Part shown: in pieces, positions 51,595-59,290 of the stretch
How the letters are laid out: every line of letters begins with the position of its first letter
Numbering within the stretch: position 1 is the first letter of the stretch
Source of the DNA: JAFGBI01 sp964480725
GTDB taxonomy: Bacteria > Myxococcota_A > Polyangia > Polyangiales > Polyangiaceae
Direction: 5' to 3'
Length of the DNA: 64,000 nucleotides
Assembly: GCA_964480725.1 (NCBI GenBank)
Contig: CAYZQO010000025.1
Span: forward strand, 1 to 64,000
Notes under the pieces: generated by a model
The model's database searches: none
What the model was told of the DNA's origin: nothing
The model's input: only the letters and a program-made list of their open reading frames with translations
Translations under genes and position numbers: made by a program

Positions 51595-54401
51595 CGCAGC
51601 AGACCCTCCGCGTAGCGCCGGACGGCGGGAGCGAGACGGCCACTCCGCTCGCTGGACAACCCCTCCACGACCCGGCGGCGGAAGTCCTGCGAACGATCCT
51701 CCTCCTCGCCCGGGACCTCGCCACCCGTCCCCCGAGCGGAGCGACTGGTCTGCGGGTCCCGTCCCGGCTTCGCCTCGGTCGTCTTGCCCGGCGAGGACTG
51801 CTCGAGCAGGCGCTGGGCGTCCCGCTCGATCTCCAGCGCCTCGCGACCACGTCCGGCCTCGAGGCGCTGCGCCGCCTGTCGCATCAACGCCTCAGCCTGC
51901 TCCAGACGCCCAATGAGCTCCTCGGGCAGGGAGCTCTGTCCGTTGCGGCCACGGCCCGCGATGTTCCCCGCCCGGTCGGCGTGGCCCCGCTCCCGCTCCG
52001 CGGCCTGCTGGAGCCCGGCCCGCGCGCGCTCGTCGGCGAGCCGCCGGACGCGCTGGAGCTCCAGCTCCGCCCAAGCGAGGTGCTCAGCGACGGGCCGACG
52101 CGCTCCATCGAGCACGCCGGGGTCCAGCGCGCTACCCTTGGGGTCGAACGGCCCGCGCTGACGGCGGGCCTCGTCGAGGGCGGCGAGCGCCTCGCGCCCG
52201 CGCTGCACCGCCTCGCCGAGCGCCAGGCGCTCGAGGGACTGCGCCATGGAGAGCGCCTGCTCCCGCGCGCGCACCGCCGCCGAGCGGCTCGACCCGGGCT
52301 CGTCGCCCACGGCGGGCAGCTCTGCCGCCGCGCGCGCGACCGCAGCCGCACGCCGGCGCGCCTCCTGTTCGAGGGCCTCCACGTCCCCGGCGCGCTCGGC
52401 GTCGGAGAGCGTTCGCTCGACCACACCGACGTGAGACGCGTGCTCCTGGATCAAGCGCTCGAGGTCCTGGGCAAGCTCGTCGAAGCGCTGATCGGCCTGC
52501 GATGCCTCGCCCGCGTCGATCGCCGGACCGCCGCTCGACTCGATCCCGCCAGAATGCCGGCTCGAGAACGAGGGAGCCGGGCGACGCAGTCGAGCCGCAA
52601 GGTGCCGCGCCGCGAGCTCGGCGCCGCGCAGGTCGTCGCTGCGGCGCGCCCGTCCCATCCGGTCGAGCCCCCCCTCCGCAACACCGCCGAGGTCCCTACC
52701 GAGCGGGCCGAGCCGAACAAGCTCCGCGATCCCCGCGCCGAGCGCCAGCGCCGCGGCGTCGAAACGGTCGAGCCCGGCGGTCCACTGCTCGGTCAGGCTT
52801 GCCTGGCGTGCCCCGGCCGCCGCCTCCTCGGCCACCTCCGCCAGGCGCGCGCTGACGTCCCGGGCATCGCGCAGGGCGAGGCGCCCGTGCGCCACGTCGA
52901 GCGCCAGGACGACGTCCTCGGCCGCGCGCACGGTGGAGGTGCCGCGACCGATCTGGGTGAGCGCGCGAGCTTGCCCGCGAACGAAGGCCGCGAGCCCGTC
53001 GGGCAGGGGGAGAGCATCGTCGGCGGCCTCCAGCGCCGACGCGACGATCGCGGCGGCACGCCCCCGGCGCTCGGCCTCCGCCGGCGAACCCGCGCCCCCG
53101 TCGAGCTGCCAGCCCAACAGATCCGCCACGCCCTCAACCGCGGCCTCGAGCGCACGGAGACGGTTGGCCTCCGGCTGTCCGATCGGCGGCGGGATGATGG
53201 TCAGGGTGGGGCTGCGCCCCCAGCGCGTCGACTCCGAGGGCTGGTTGTCGCGGGCCTCTATGGTCACCAGGGTCGGCAGGAAACCCCGACGCAAGAACGG
53301 ATCGGTCGCGGAGAGCACGTACCCCCCAGCGTGCCGCCGCGTCTCGCCGTCGAGGCGTGCGAGGACACGCCGATCCTCTCGGCTGCCCGCGCGGAGCACG
53401 ATATCCACCTGCCGCAGCCCGTGGTCGTCGGCCGCCGCGTAGCGAAGCTCGAGGTGACCGCCCATCGTGGCCGGCTCCAGCGTGCGCGGGGCCCCGTCCA
53501 GCAGCACCGTCGGCGGCTCGTCCGCGACCGCCTCGACCTCCAGCCCGTCGGGCTCGACCACCAGGACCTCGCCGAAGCGGGCGGCAACCCTGAGCTCGAC
53601 GTCGCGGTCCAGCGTCCAGCGGGCAACCACGCCCCCGTCCCCATCGCCCACGAAGGGGACCTCGCTGCGCCCGTCGGTGAGCAGCAGCTGCCGACCCGGG
53701 CGTCGAGCGGTGCCGCGCACGCTCACCTCGGCCCCCTGGGCCTCCCGCGCCCGGTTGCCGGGCAGGATCCAGCGGTCCTCGCGGCGGAGGTAGCCCGGCG
53801 GGTGCGCCACCACCGTCACCTCGTCGAGCCACACCAGTGGCAGCGGGGCGCGTCCCCGTCGGGCCAGGAGCACGTCGAGCCCCTCGATGATCCGCATGGG
53901 CCCGACCACGAACGCGGCGAGCGCCACGCCGGCACCTGCGATCGCCACCCAGCGGTGCCGCCGCGCTCGCGCCGCCGCCCCCGCCTCCACCACCGTCGGG
54001 GGTGCCCGGTCGAGAAGTCGCTCGAGGTGGGCCCGCGCGAGGGTCGCTGAGGTTTCGAGCGTCCCCGCCTCCGCGCGCTCGACCAACGTGAGCGCGCGCT
54101 GGGACCGTGCGGCGAGGTCGGCGTCGACCGGACCGAGCAGCAGACCCAGGGCACGCCGCGGATCGCGCAGAACCCGTCGTCGGCGCGCGACACGCCCCAG
54201 GAGCAGGGCCAGCGCGCCGACCACCAGCAGGGCCGCTCCCAGCCGGGTGGCCGTGGTCCCCACCCGCGCCGCGTGGGCCGCGACGAAGAGGGCGGCCACC
54301 ACGACCGCCAGTCCCGCGTGCCGCGCCGGCGCAGCGACCTGCCGACGCCAGGCGGCGACCAGCGGTCCGAGGCGGGCGGGCGGGAGCACGAGGGGAAGCA
54401 T
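51591..54401 (-). CDS. large membrane protein with coiled-coil region, DUF4175-like
   Basis: 936 residues. Two membrane segments near the N-terminus (about 29-47 and 52-70), a third at about 150-170, and an extracytoplasmic beta-rich part with LPLVWLDEVTVVAHPPGYLR and LELRYAAADDHGLRQVDIVL. Then long charged helices rich in Ala, Arg and Glu (for example LERLIQEHASHVGVVERTLS, AQRLEAGRGREALEIERDAQ). Overall build matches the DUF4175 family of Proteobacteria. Function is unknown. The stop overlaps the start of the peptidase MA-like gene (ATGA). It is divergent from the gene at 54458. Confidence 0.75.
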   Translation of the reverse strand: MLPLVLPPARLGPLVAAWRRQVAAPARHAGLAVVVAALFVAAHAARVGTTATRLGAALLVVGALALLLGRVARRRRVLRDPRRALGLLLGPVDADLAARSQRALTLVERAEAGTLETSATLARAHLERLLDRAPPTVVEAGAAARARRHRWVAIAGAGVALAAFVVGPMRIIEGLDVLLARRGRAPLPLVWLDEVTVVAHPPGYLRREDRWILPGNRAREAQGAEVSVRGTARRPGRQLLLTDGRSEVPFVGDGDGGVVARWTLDRDVELRVAARFGEVLVVEPDGLEVEAVADEPPTVLLDGAPRTLEPATMGGHLELRYAAADDHGLRQVDIVLRAGSREDRRVLARLDGETRRHAGGYVLSATDPFLRRGFLPTLVTIEARDNQPSESTRWGRSPTLTIIPPPIGQPEANRLRALEAAVEGVADLLGWQLDGGAGSPAEAERRGRAAAIVASALEAADDALPLPDGLAAFVRGQARALTQIGRGTSTVRAAEDVVLALDVAHGRLALRDARDVSARLAEVAEEAAAGARQASLTEQWTAGLDRFDAAALALGAGIAELVRLGPLGRDLGGVAEGGLDRMGRARRSDDLRGAELAARHLAARLRRPAPSFSSRHSGGIESSGGPAIDAGEASQADQRFDELAQDLERLIQEHASHVGVVERTLSDAERAGDVEALEQEARRRAAAVARAAAELPAVGDEPGSSRSAAVRAREQALSMAQSLERLALGEAVQRGREALAALDEARRQRGPFDPKGSALDPGVLDGARRPVAEHLAWAELELQRVRRLADERARAGLQQAAERERGHADRAGNIAGRGRNGQSSLPEELIGRLEQAEALMRQAAQRLEAGRGREALEIERDAQRLLEQSSPGKTTEAKPGRDPQTSRSARGTGGEVPGEEEDRSQDFRRRVVEGLSSERSGRLAPAVRRYAEGLLR

Positions 54402-54419
54402 AGCGCCGCCCCCGCCGAC

Positions 54420-54448
54420 CCGACATGGGCCCGGGCTCGCGCTAGACT
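54420..54448 (+). promoter_or_regulatory. candidate leaderless promoter at 54.4 kb
   Basis: CCGACA (54420-54425), exact 17-base spacer, TAGACT (54443-54448), nine bases, ATG at 54458. No Shine-Dalgarno. Confidence 0.45.
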
Positions 54449-54457
54449 CCGCCTCGC

Positions 54458-55228
54458 ATGGAGTTCGCGCGACTCAAGCGCCTCCTGCTGGCGCTGCCGG
54501 ATTACGAGTACCGGAGGGGGTGGCTCCGCGCGGAGCTCGACCGCATGGGAGTGGACCGCGCCGCCACGGTCCTCGACCAGCTCTGCGAGGAGAGCGAGCG
54601 GGGGGAGGTGACCGCCCGGGAGGCCCTCCTCACGGTGGCGATGGTGTTCGCCCCGCTTGGCGAGTCCGACCTCGTCACCGCCCTGCGGGAGGAGGCCGCG
54701 GCGCGACACCTGCTGAGCCTGGACCGCCTACTCCGCCACGTCCCGCGGCACGGCGACGACGACGAGGATCCCGAGACGGCGCCGGTCCCGGACTACCGGG
54801 CGGGACGCGAGCTGACGCTGGGGGAGCGCCGGAGCCTGGCACGCCGCCCGAGCCGGCGCGCCTTCGATGCCCTGCTCCGCGATCCGCACCCGCTGGTGAT
54901 CCGCCTGCTGCTCGACAATCCCGCTCTGACCGAGGACGACGTGGTGCGCATGATCGCTCGACGCCCCGCCCGCGTCGCGGTCCTACAGGAGATCGCCGCC
55001 AAGGGCCGCTGGCTCTGCCGACCTCGCGTGCGGCTGGCGCTGCTGCAGAACCCCGGCTCGCCGCCCACCATCGTCATGCCGCTGCTCGGGCTCTGCACGC
55101 GGCCGGAGCTGCGCCGCGTCGCGCAGGCGACCCATGTGTCGCCCGTGATCCGCGCAACGGCCAACGAGCTGCTCGGCTTCCGACCACCGTTCAACGAGCC
55201 GGACCCGGACGACGTGAAGCTGCAGTAA
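54458..55228 (+). CDS. helical-repeat protein of unknown function
   Basis: 256 residues, soluble. The C-terminal half consists of about 20-residue helical repeats (DPHPLVIRLLLDNPALTEDD, IARRPARVAVLQEIAAKGRW, NPGSPPTIVMPLLGLCTRPE, THVSPVIRATANELLG) of the kind seen in HEAT/LRV proteins. The N-terminal half has LDQLCEESERGEVTAREALL. There are no catalytic motifs. It looks like a lineage-specific conserved protein. The start is supported by a TAGACT nine bases ahead. It is convergent with a small CxxC protein, with a hairpin between. Confidence 0.72.
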   Translation: MEFARLKRLLLALPDYEYRRGWLRAELDRMGVDRAATVLDQLCEESERGEVTAREALLTVAMVFAPLGESDLVTALREEAAARHLLSLDRLLRHVPRHGDDDEDPETAPVPDYRAGRELTLGERRSLARRPSRRAFDALLRDPHPLVIRLLLDNPALTEDDVVRMIARRPARVAVLQEIAAKGRWLCRPRVRLALLQNPGSPPTIVMPLLGLCTRPELRRVAQATHVSPVIRATANELLGFRPPFNEPDPDDVKLQ

Positions 55229-55246
55229 CGCCGGCAAGCACCGGCG
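55229..55246. terminator. bidirectional hairpin between convergent genes
   Basis: CGCCGG (55229-55234), 6-base loop, CCGGCG (55241-55246), filling nearly the whole 22-base gap between two convergent genes. No T-run. Confidence 0.4.
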
Positions 55247-55250
55247 GCGG

Positions 55251-55514
55251 TCACTCCTCGTCGTCCTCGAGCGACCAGCCGAGCATCGCCGTGGTGGACA
55301 GCGCCACGGCGCAGCGCTCGCAGAGCGGCGGCTCCTCGTAGCGAACCTCATCGCCACGCGTCCAGACGAACAGCCCGGAGCCCCCGGGAGCGCCGGAGCA
55401 GGTTTCGCCGCAGGCGTCACAGACATACGACCTGCCCTCGGCGGACACCTCGGCGCAACCGTCGGCGGCGGCGGCCCCGAACGCGGAGCTAGCGAGGGTG
55501 TGGGTCGCGGCCAT
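55251..55514 (-). CDS. small two-CxxC protein (zinc-ribbon-like)
   Basis: 87 residues. VCDACGETC in the middle and LCERCA near the C-terminus give two CxxC pairs about 35 residues apart, enough for one zinc ribbon. The tail ends SLEDDEE. No signal peptide. The ATG at 55514 is 11 bases after a TATACT, which fits a real promoter and start. A longer frame reaching 55715 is Arg/Pro-rich and rejected. Function unknown. Confidence 0.65.
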   Translation of the reverse strand: MAATHTLASSAFGAAAADGCAEVSAEGRSYVCDACGETCSGAPGGSGLFVWTRGDEVRYEEPPLCERCAVALSTTAMLGWSLEDDEE

Positions 55515-55525
55515 CCTGGGAGGGC

Positions 55526-55531
55526 AGTATA
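55526..55531 (-). promoter_or_regulatory. -10 element of the two-CxxC gene
   Basis: Minus strand TATACT (5 of 6 to consensus) 11 bases before the ATG at 55514. No good -35. The message would have a leader of a few bases at most. Confidence 0.45.
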
Positions 55532-55671
55532 GCCGCCGCGGCGCCCCTCGCCACGGCGAGCGCGCGGGAGAGGGTCGCTCGGGCCACATTGCCGGAGCCC
55601 GGTGCGCCGTCGGCTCCCGCGCCGCCAGGCCCAGATCCTCATTCCGGCCCGACCCCGCCGGCTCCAGCGGG

Positions 55672-57825
55672 CTAGCCGCTCGACGCCCCGTCCCCGAGCC
55701 CGCAAGCGTCGGCAAGGATCTCCGCCACGTCGCGCGGGCGCACGCAGCCGCCGGCGCTCACCGAGGCGAGCCCGTCGCTGAGCAGGGTCATGCAGAACGG
55801 GCAGGAGCTGGCGACGACCTCGGCGCCGGTGTCGACCAGCTCGGCGGCACGCCGATAGCTCACGCGGTCACCGCTCCGCTCCTCGAGGAAGGACTGGGCC
55901 CCCCCCCCGCCGCAGCAGAGGGCGCGGCGGCCGTGCGATCCGGGCACCTCCACCACCCGGAGCCCAGGCACGTGGGCAAGCGCGGCGCGCGGGGAGGTAA
56001 CGTCCCCCGCGTAGCGAGCCAGGTAGCACGCGTCGTGGACGACAACGCTGCCCCGGACCGCCCGACGCGGCGCGAGGCGATGCTCGGCGAGCAGCTCCAC
56101 CAGGAGCTCCGAAGTGTGCACGACCGGGTAGCGAGCGCCGAGGTCCGGGTACTCGTGCCGCAGCGTGTGCAGGCAGTGCGGGCAGCCGGTGACGATGCGC
56201 TGCACGCCGCCGGCGGCGGCGTAGCGGGCAAGGGTGGCTCGGTTCTGCTCGGCGAGCGTCAGGAACAGGGCCTCGTGACCGGCACGCCGCGCCAGATCCC
56301 CCGTGCAGCGCTCCTCGGCGCCGAGGACGGCGAAGTCAACGCCCGCGGCCCCGAGCAGCACCGCCGTGGCGCGCGCGATCCGCCGCGCACGCGGATCGAA
56401 CGCCGCGGCGCAGCCGACCCAGAACAGCACCTCTGCGCCCGGGCGCTCGGCGAACGTCTTGACGGCGAGGCCCTCCGCCCACGCCATACGCTCATCCGCC
56501 GGGCGCCCGTACGGATTGCCGGTCCGCTCGAGCGCCGCGAGCGGTCGGCCGAGCTCGCGAGGAAAATCCTCGCCACGCACGGTGAGCAAATGGCGCCGCA
56601 GACCGACGATCTTGTCGACGACCTCGATCGAAACCGGGCACTCTTCCTCGCAGGCGCGACAGGTCGTGCAGGCCCAGACGGCGTCGGCCGAGATCACCGT
56701 GGGGACCAGATCCACCGCGGCGCCAGCGGGCGGCCCGCTTGGGGGTCGCGCGCGGAGATGATCCCGCAGGGCGACGACCACCGCCTTGGGACTGAGCGCC
56801 TTGCCCGTTAGCGCCGCAGGGCAACGCGCGGTGCAGCGCCCACACTCCGTGCAGGCGAAGAGATCCAGCCGCGCCTTCGGCGAGAGGTGCTCGATCCGAG
56901 CGATCCCGAGCGGCGCCTGGTGCGGGTCCGTGAGCTCCGCCGCTCGGTCCACGAGCTCCCCGAGCGCCTCCGAGCTCGGTGCGAGCAGGCGAAGGCGCCC
57001 GGGTGGGCCGAGCTCGCCGAAGAAGAGGTTGGGGGCCGCGGTGAGGACGTGGAAGTGCTTGCCGTGGGGCAAGTAGACGAGGAAGGCGAGAACGAAGAGG
57101 ACGTGGGCCCAATAGCCGCCGTGGCCGAGCACCCGGAGCGTGCTGGCGGGCAGCGGTGCGAGGCAGGCCGCAACCAGGCTGCCGGTGGGGTCGGGGAACC
57201 AGCGCGGTGTGGGCGGGAGCGGCGAGGCCCCGAGGTGGACCAGGAGCACGTCGGTCGCCAGGGCGGTGGTGCCCCCGACGCCAGTCCGGGCGGCGAGCGC
57301 GAGCGCAGCACCGTCGTAGAGCGCGTCCGCCATCATCATGGCAGCGATGACCCCGAGCACGAACAGCCCCTCGACGTTGAGCGTCAGCCGCGCGGCCCGG
57401 CGCACCAGGCGGAGGTGCGCGTACACGACGACCCCCGCGAGCACGGCGACGATCGCGATGTCCTTCAGCCAGCCGTAAACGGCGCCGAGTGGGAGCCAGC
57501 CGCCGAGCGGAGCCGGGCCGAGGACGAAGAGACAGAAGCCAGGGTCGAACCCACGGCCCCAGAGCACGAGGGTGCGCAGCAGCAGCACCAGGAACCCGCC
57601 GGAGATCGCGAGGTGAGCCAGCCCCGGACCGCGCTCCCGAAGCAGGCGACGCTGAGCGATCGCCTGCGCCGCGAGGTGACCGAGGCGGCGCCCCGCCCGG
57701 TCGAAGGAGAAGGCCGGCGACCCGCCGCCGCGCATCCCGCCGAGCGCCCCGAGGCGCAGGCGCAGGCCCCAACCGAAGAGCACGAAGCCCAGGGTGAGCG
57801 CCACGCTCATGGCGATCGGGCTCAT
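55672..57825 (-). CDS. membrane Fe-S oxidoreductase with CCG domains (ETF:quinone-type, FadF-like)
   Basis: 717 residues. The N-terminal part has five or six membrane segments with a NarI-like character (HVLFVLAFLVYLPHGKHFHV could bind haem). Then two [4Fe-4S] motifs, CTECGRCTARCP and CTTCRACEEECP. The C-terminal half has cysteine-rich CCG-type domains (VLFWVGCAAAFDPRARRIAR, RIVTGCPHCLHTLRHEYPDL, CCGGGGAQSF, VASSCPFCMTLLSD), as in heterodisulfide reductase subunit HdrB. This order matches the FadF/EMO group that passes electrons from electron transfer flavoprotein to the quinone pool in fatty-acid oxidation. The ATG at 57825 begins the first membrane segment. Confidence 0.88.
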   Translation of the reverse strand: MSPIAMSVALTLGFVLFGWGLRLRLGALGGMRGGGSPAFSFDRAGRRLGHLAAQAIAQRRLLRERGPGLAHLAISGGFLVLLLRTLVLWGRGFDPGFCLFVLGPAPLGGWLPLGAVYGWLKDIAIVAVLAGVVVYAHLRLVRRAARLTLNVEGLFVLGVIAAMMMADALYDGAALALAARTGVGGTTALATDVLLVHLGASPLPPTPRWFPDPTGSLVAACLAPLPASTLRVLGHGGYWAHVLFVLAFLVYLPHGKHFHVLTAAPNLFFGELGPPGRLRLLAPSSEALGELVDRAAELTDPHQAPLGIARIEHLSPKARLDLFACTECGRCTARCPAALTGKALSPKAVVVALRDHLRARPPSGPPAGAAVDLVPTVISADAVWACTTCRACEEECPVSIEVVDKIVGLRRHLLTVRGEDFPRELGRPLAALERTGNPYGRPADERMAWAEGLAVKTFAERPGAEVLFWVGCAAAFDPRARRIARATAVLLGAAGVDFAVLGAEERCTGDLARRAGHEALFLTLAEQNRATLARYAAAGGVQRIVTGCPHCLHTLRHEYPDLGARYPVVHTSELLVELLAEHRLAPRRAVRGSVVVHDACYLARYAGDVTSPRAALAHVPGLRVVEVPGSHGRRALCCGGGGAQSFLEERSGDRVSYRRAAELVDTGAEVVASSCPFCMTLLSDGLASVSAGGCVRPRDVAEILADACGLGDGASSG

Positions 57826-57918
57826 GTGAGCCCTGGTTAGCAGCCGGTCACGCCCGCGTGCAATCACGGCCCCGCACCTCGAGCGGGCACGACCGACCTC
57901 GGCGCCCAGCGACCCAGT

Positions 57919-58566
57919 CTAGAGGCAGCCCTGGGAGCGGAGCGCGAGCAGCGCCAAGAGCCAGACGACCAGGGCGATTCCGACGGCGAGGGGCCAGACG
58001 ACGCGGCGCGGCGATGCCGACGGCGCCTCCTCCGGAGCCGTGACGTCGGGCGAGGCCTCTACCAACGGGGGCGGCGGGGCCAGGCTCGGCCTGACCCTGC
58101 GCACGGTCGGGTCCGCTGCCTCCGCGCCGAGCACGGTGAGGATCAGTTGCCCACGAGCCTGCCCCGGCTCCGGCGGGGGCCCGCCATGCTCCGGAATGCG
58201 AAGGGCGATGACGCTCCGCGACGGCGCGATCCGGGCCGTGGCCGGCAGCGTGAGCTGCACGACCTCCGTGGGCGCCCCGCGTTCGCGGATGCTGACCGCC
58301 CCCGAACCCCCGCAGATGTCGCAGCCGCCCCCGTCGCAGTGGGCGCAGACCAGGTTGCGGGGCAGCTCGACCTCGATCGTCTCGCCGCGCTCCAGCCAGC
58401 GGAGCGCGACGTGCACCTTGTGCTTGACGTCCGGCCCTCGCGGGGCTCCGTCCACCGTCGTGATGCGCCCGAGCACGCTCGCCACTGGTCCGACTGATGA
58501 GGCTAGCGCGGAACGCGGCGCGCGCCTCCTGGATTCGTGAGCCCCCGGCCCCGACCGGGTGCTCAC
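57919..58566 (-). CDS. J-domain-less DnaJ-CTD-like protein with C-terminal membrane anchor
   Basis: 215 residues from a GTG five bases after AGGAGGG. After about 35 residues it reads DVKHKVHVALRWLERGETIE, CAHCDGGGCDICGGSG and LPATARIAPSRSVIALRIPE, then GQLILTVLGAE. This is the order of DnaJ C-terminal domain I, a CxxCxGxG-type zinc module and the PxGxxxGxxxRLxGxG segment with GDLyVxv. There is no J domain, and only one pair of zinc motifs in place of four. A Pro-rich linker leads to a membrane segment (VVWPLAVGIALVVWLLALLA) ending six residues from the C-terminus. It looks like a tail-anchored client-binding module. Genes upstream (lipoprotein, HEAT protein) run in the same direction. Confidence 0.72.
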   Translation of the reverse strand: MSTRSGPGAHESRRRAPRSALASSVGPVASVLGRITTVDGAPRGPDVKHKVHVALRWLERGETIEVELPRNLVCAHCDGGGCDICGGSGAVSIRERGAPTEVVQLTLPATARIAPSRSVIALRIPEHGGPPPEPGQARGQLILTVLGAEAADPTVRRVRPSLAPPPPLVEASPDVTAPEEAPSASPRRVVWPLAVGIALVVWLLALLALRSQGCL

Positions 58567-58591
58567 GGCCCCCTCCTGCCACACCCGGCGG

Positions 58592-59290
58592 TCAGAGGTC
58601 GAAGACCACGTGGCGCTCGGCCTCGGCCCGCGGCAGCTCGAGCTCGGCCGCGTAGGTCTTGGGACCCAGGCGCGCCCCCAGCGTGACCGCGATCGGGGGC
58701 GGCGCCGACGCCAGCGACTCGAGGCGCACCCGCACCACGTAGCTCCCGCGCGGCAGCCCGGAGCCCTCCTCCAGGATGACATTCTCGAGGTTCTGGCCGC
58801 CGCATTCCTGCTCGCGGCCGGGGCAGTCCTGCTGCTTGACGAGCCCGACGGAGGTGGGACGCCCCACCTCCACCAGCTCGCCGTCGGGACCAGTGACGAG
58901 CAAGTCGACGTCCACGGCCGCCCCCTCCCACGCGATCACGAACTGAACGGCCCCGGAGGGCAACCCACAGCCCTCGTCGATGAGCCCGTTGCAGTTATCG
59001 TCCCGCGCATCGAAGCAGCGCTCCGCGCCCGACGGGACGCAGCCGATCCCGAGCACCACCCCCGGCTCGGGACGCGCGCCACCGGTCGCATCCGGCGCCG
59101 CGGGCGCCGCGGGCGCCGCGGGCGCCGCGCCGCACCCCGTGAGGGCCATGACCCTGAGCACCAGCGCCGCCCCAGTGCCCGCGCCGCCCCACCCAGCACC
59201 CCGGGCCCCTGACGCCCGCCGTCGCCGAGCGGGAGCCAACGTCTCGGGGACGAGGGCGCCGGTCCGCGCCCGGCGCCCCACCCCGCTCAC
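58592..59290 (-). CDS. lipoprotein with MopE-like Cys/Asp motif
   Basis: 232 residues from a GTG overlapping the stop of the HEAT-protein gene (GTGA). An unusually long basic n-region (38 residues) precedes ALVLRVMALTGC, the lipobox. An APAAPAAPAAP linker follows, then CFDARDDNCNGLIDEGC, the calcium-binding-like motif (DxxDNDCNGxxDEGC) found in MopE and many myxobacterial surface proteins. Then comes a beta domain with FVIAWEGAAVDVDLLVTGPD and SYVVRVRLESL that recalls DUF2135-type domains. The start may lie further downstream, since the n-region is long. Surface or periplasmic. Function unknown. Confidence 0.75.
   Translation of the reverse strand: MSGVGRRARTGALVPETLAPARRRRASGARGAGWGGAGTGAALVLRVMALTGCGAAPAAPAAPAAPDATGGARPEPGVVLGIGCVPSGAERCFDARDDNCNGLIDEGCGLPSGAVQFVIAWEGAAVDVDLLVTGPDGELVEVGRPTSVGLVKQQDCPGREQECGGQNLENVILEEGSGLPRGSYVVRVRLESLASAPPPIAVTLGARLGPKTYAAELELPRAEAERHVVFDL

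Noticed and set aside
57823..57840. TGCTAACCA element eight bases before 57825 as another leaderless promoter
   Set aside because: Only the TGn and TA parts match and the last base is A, so the match is too weak to list with the others.
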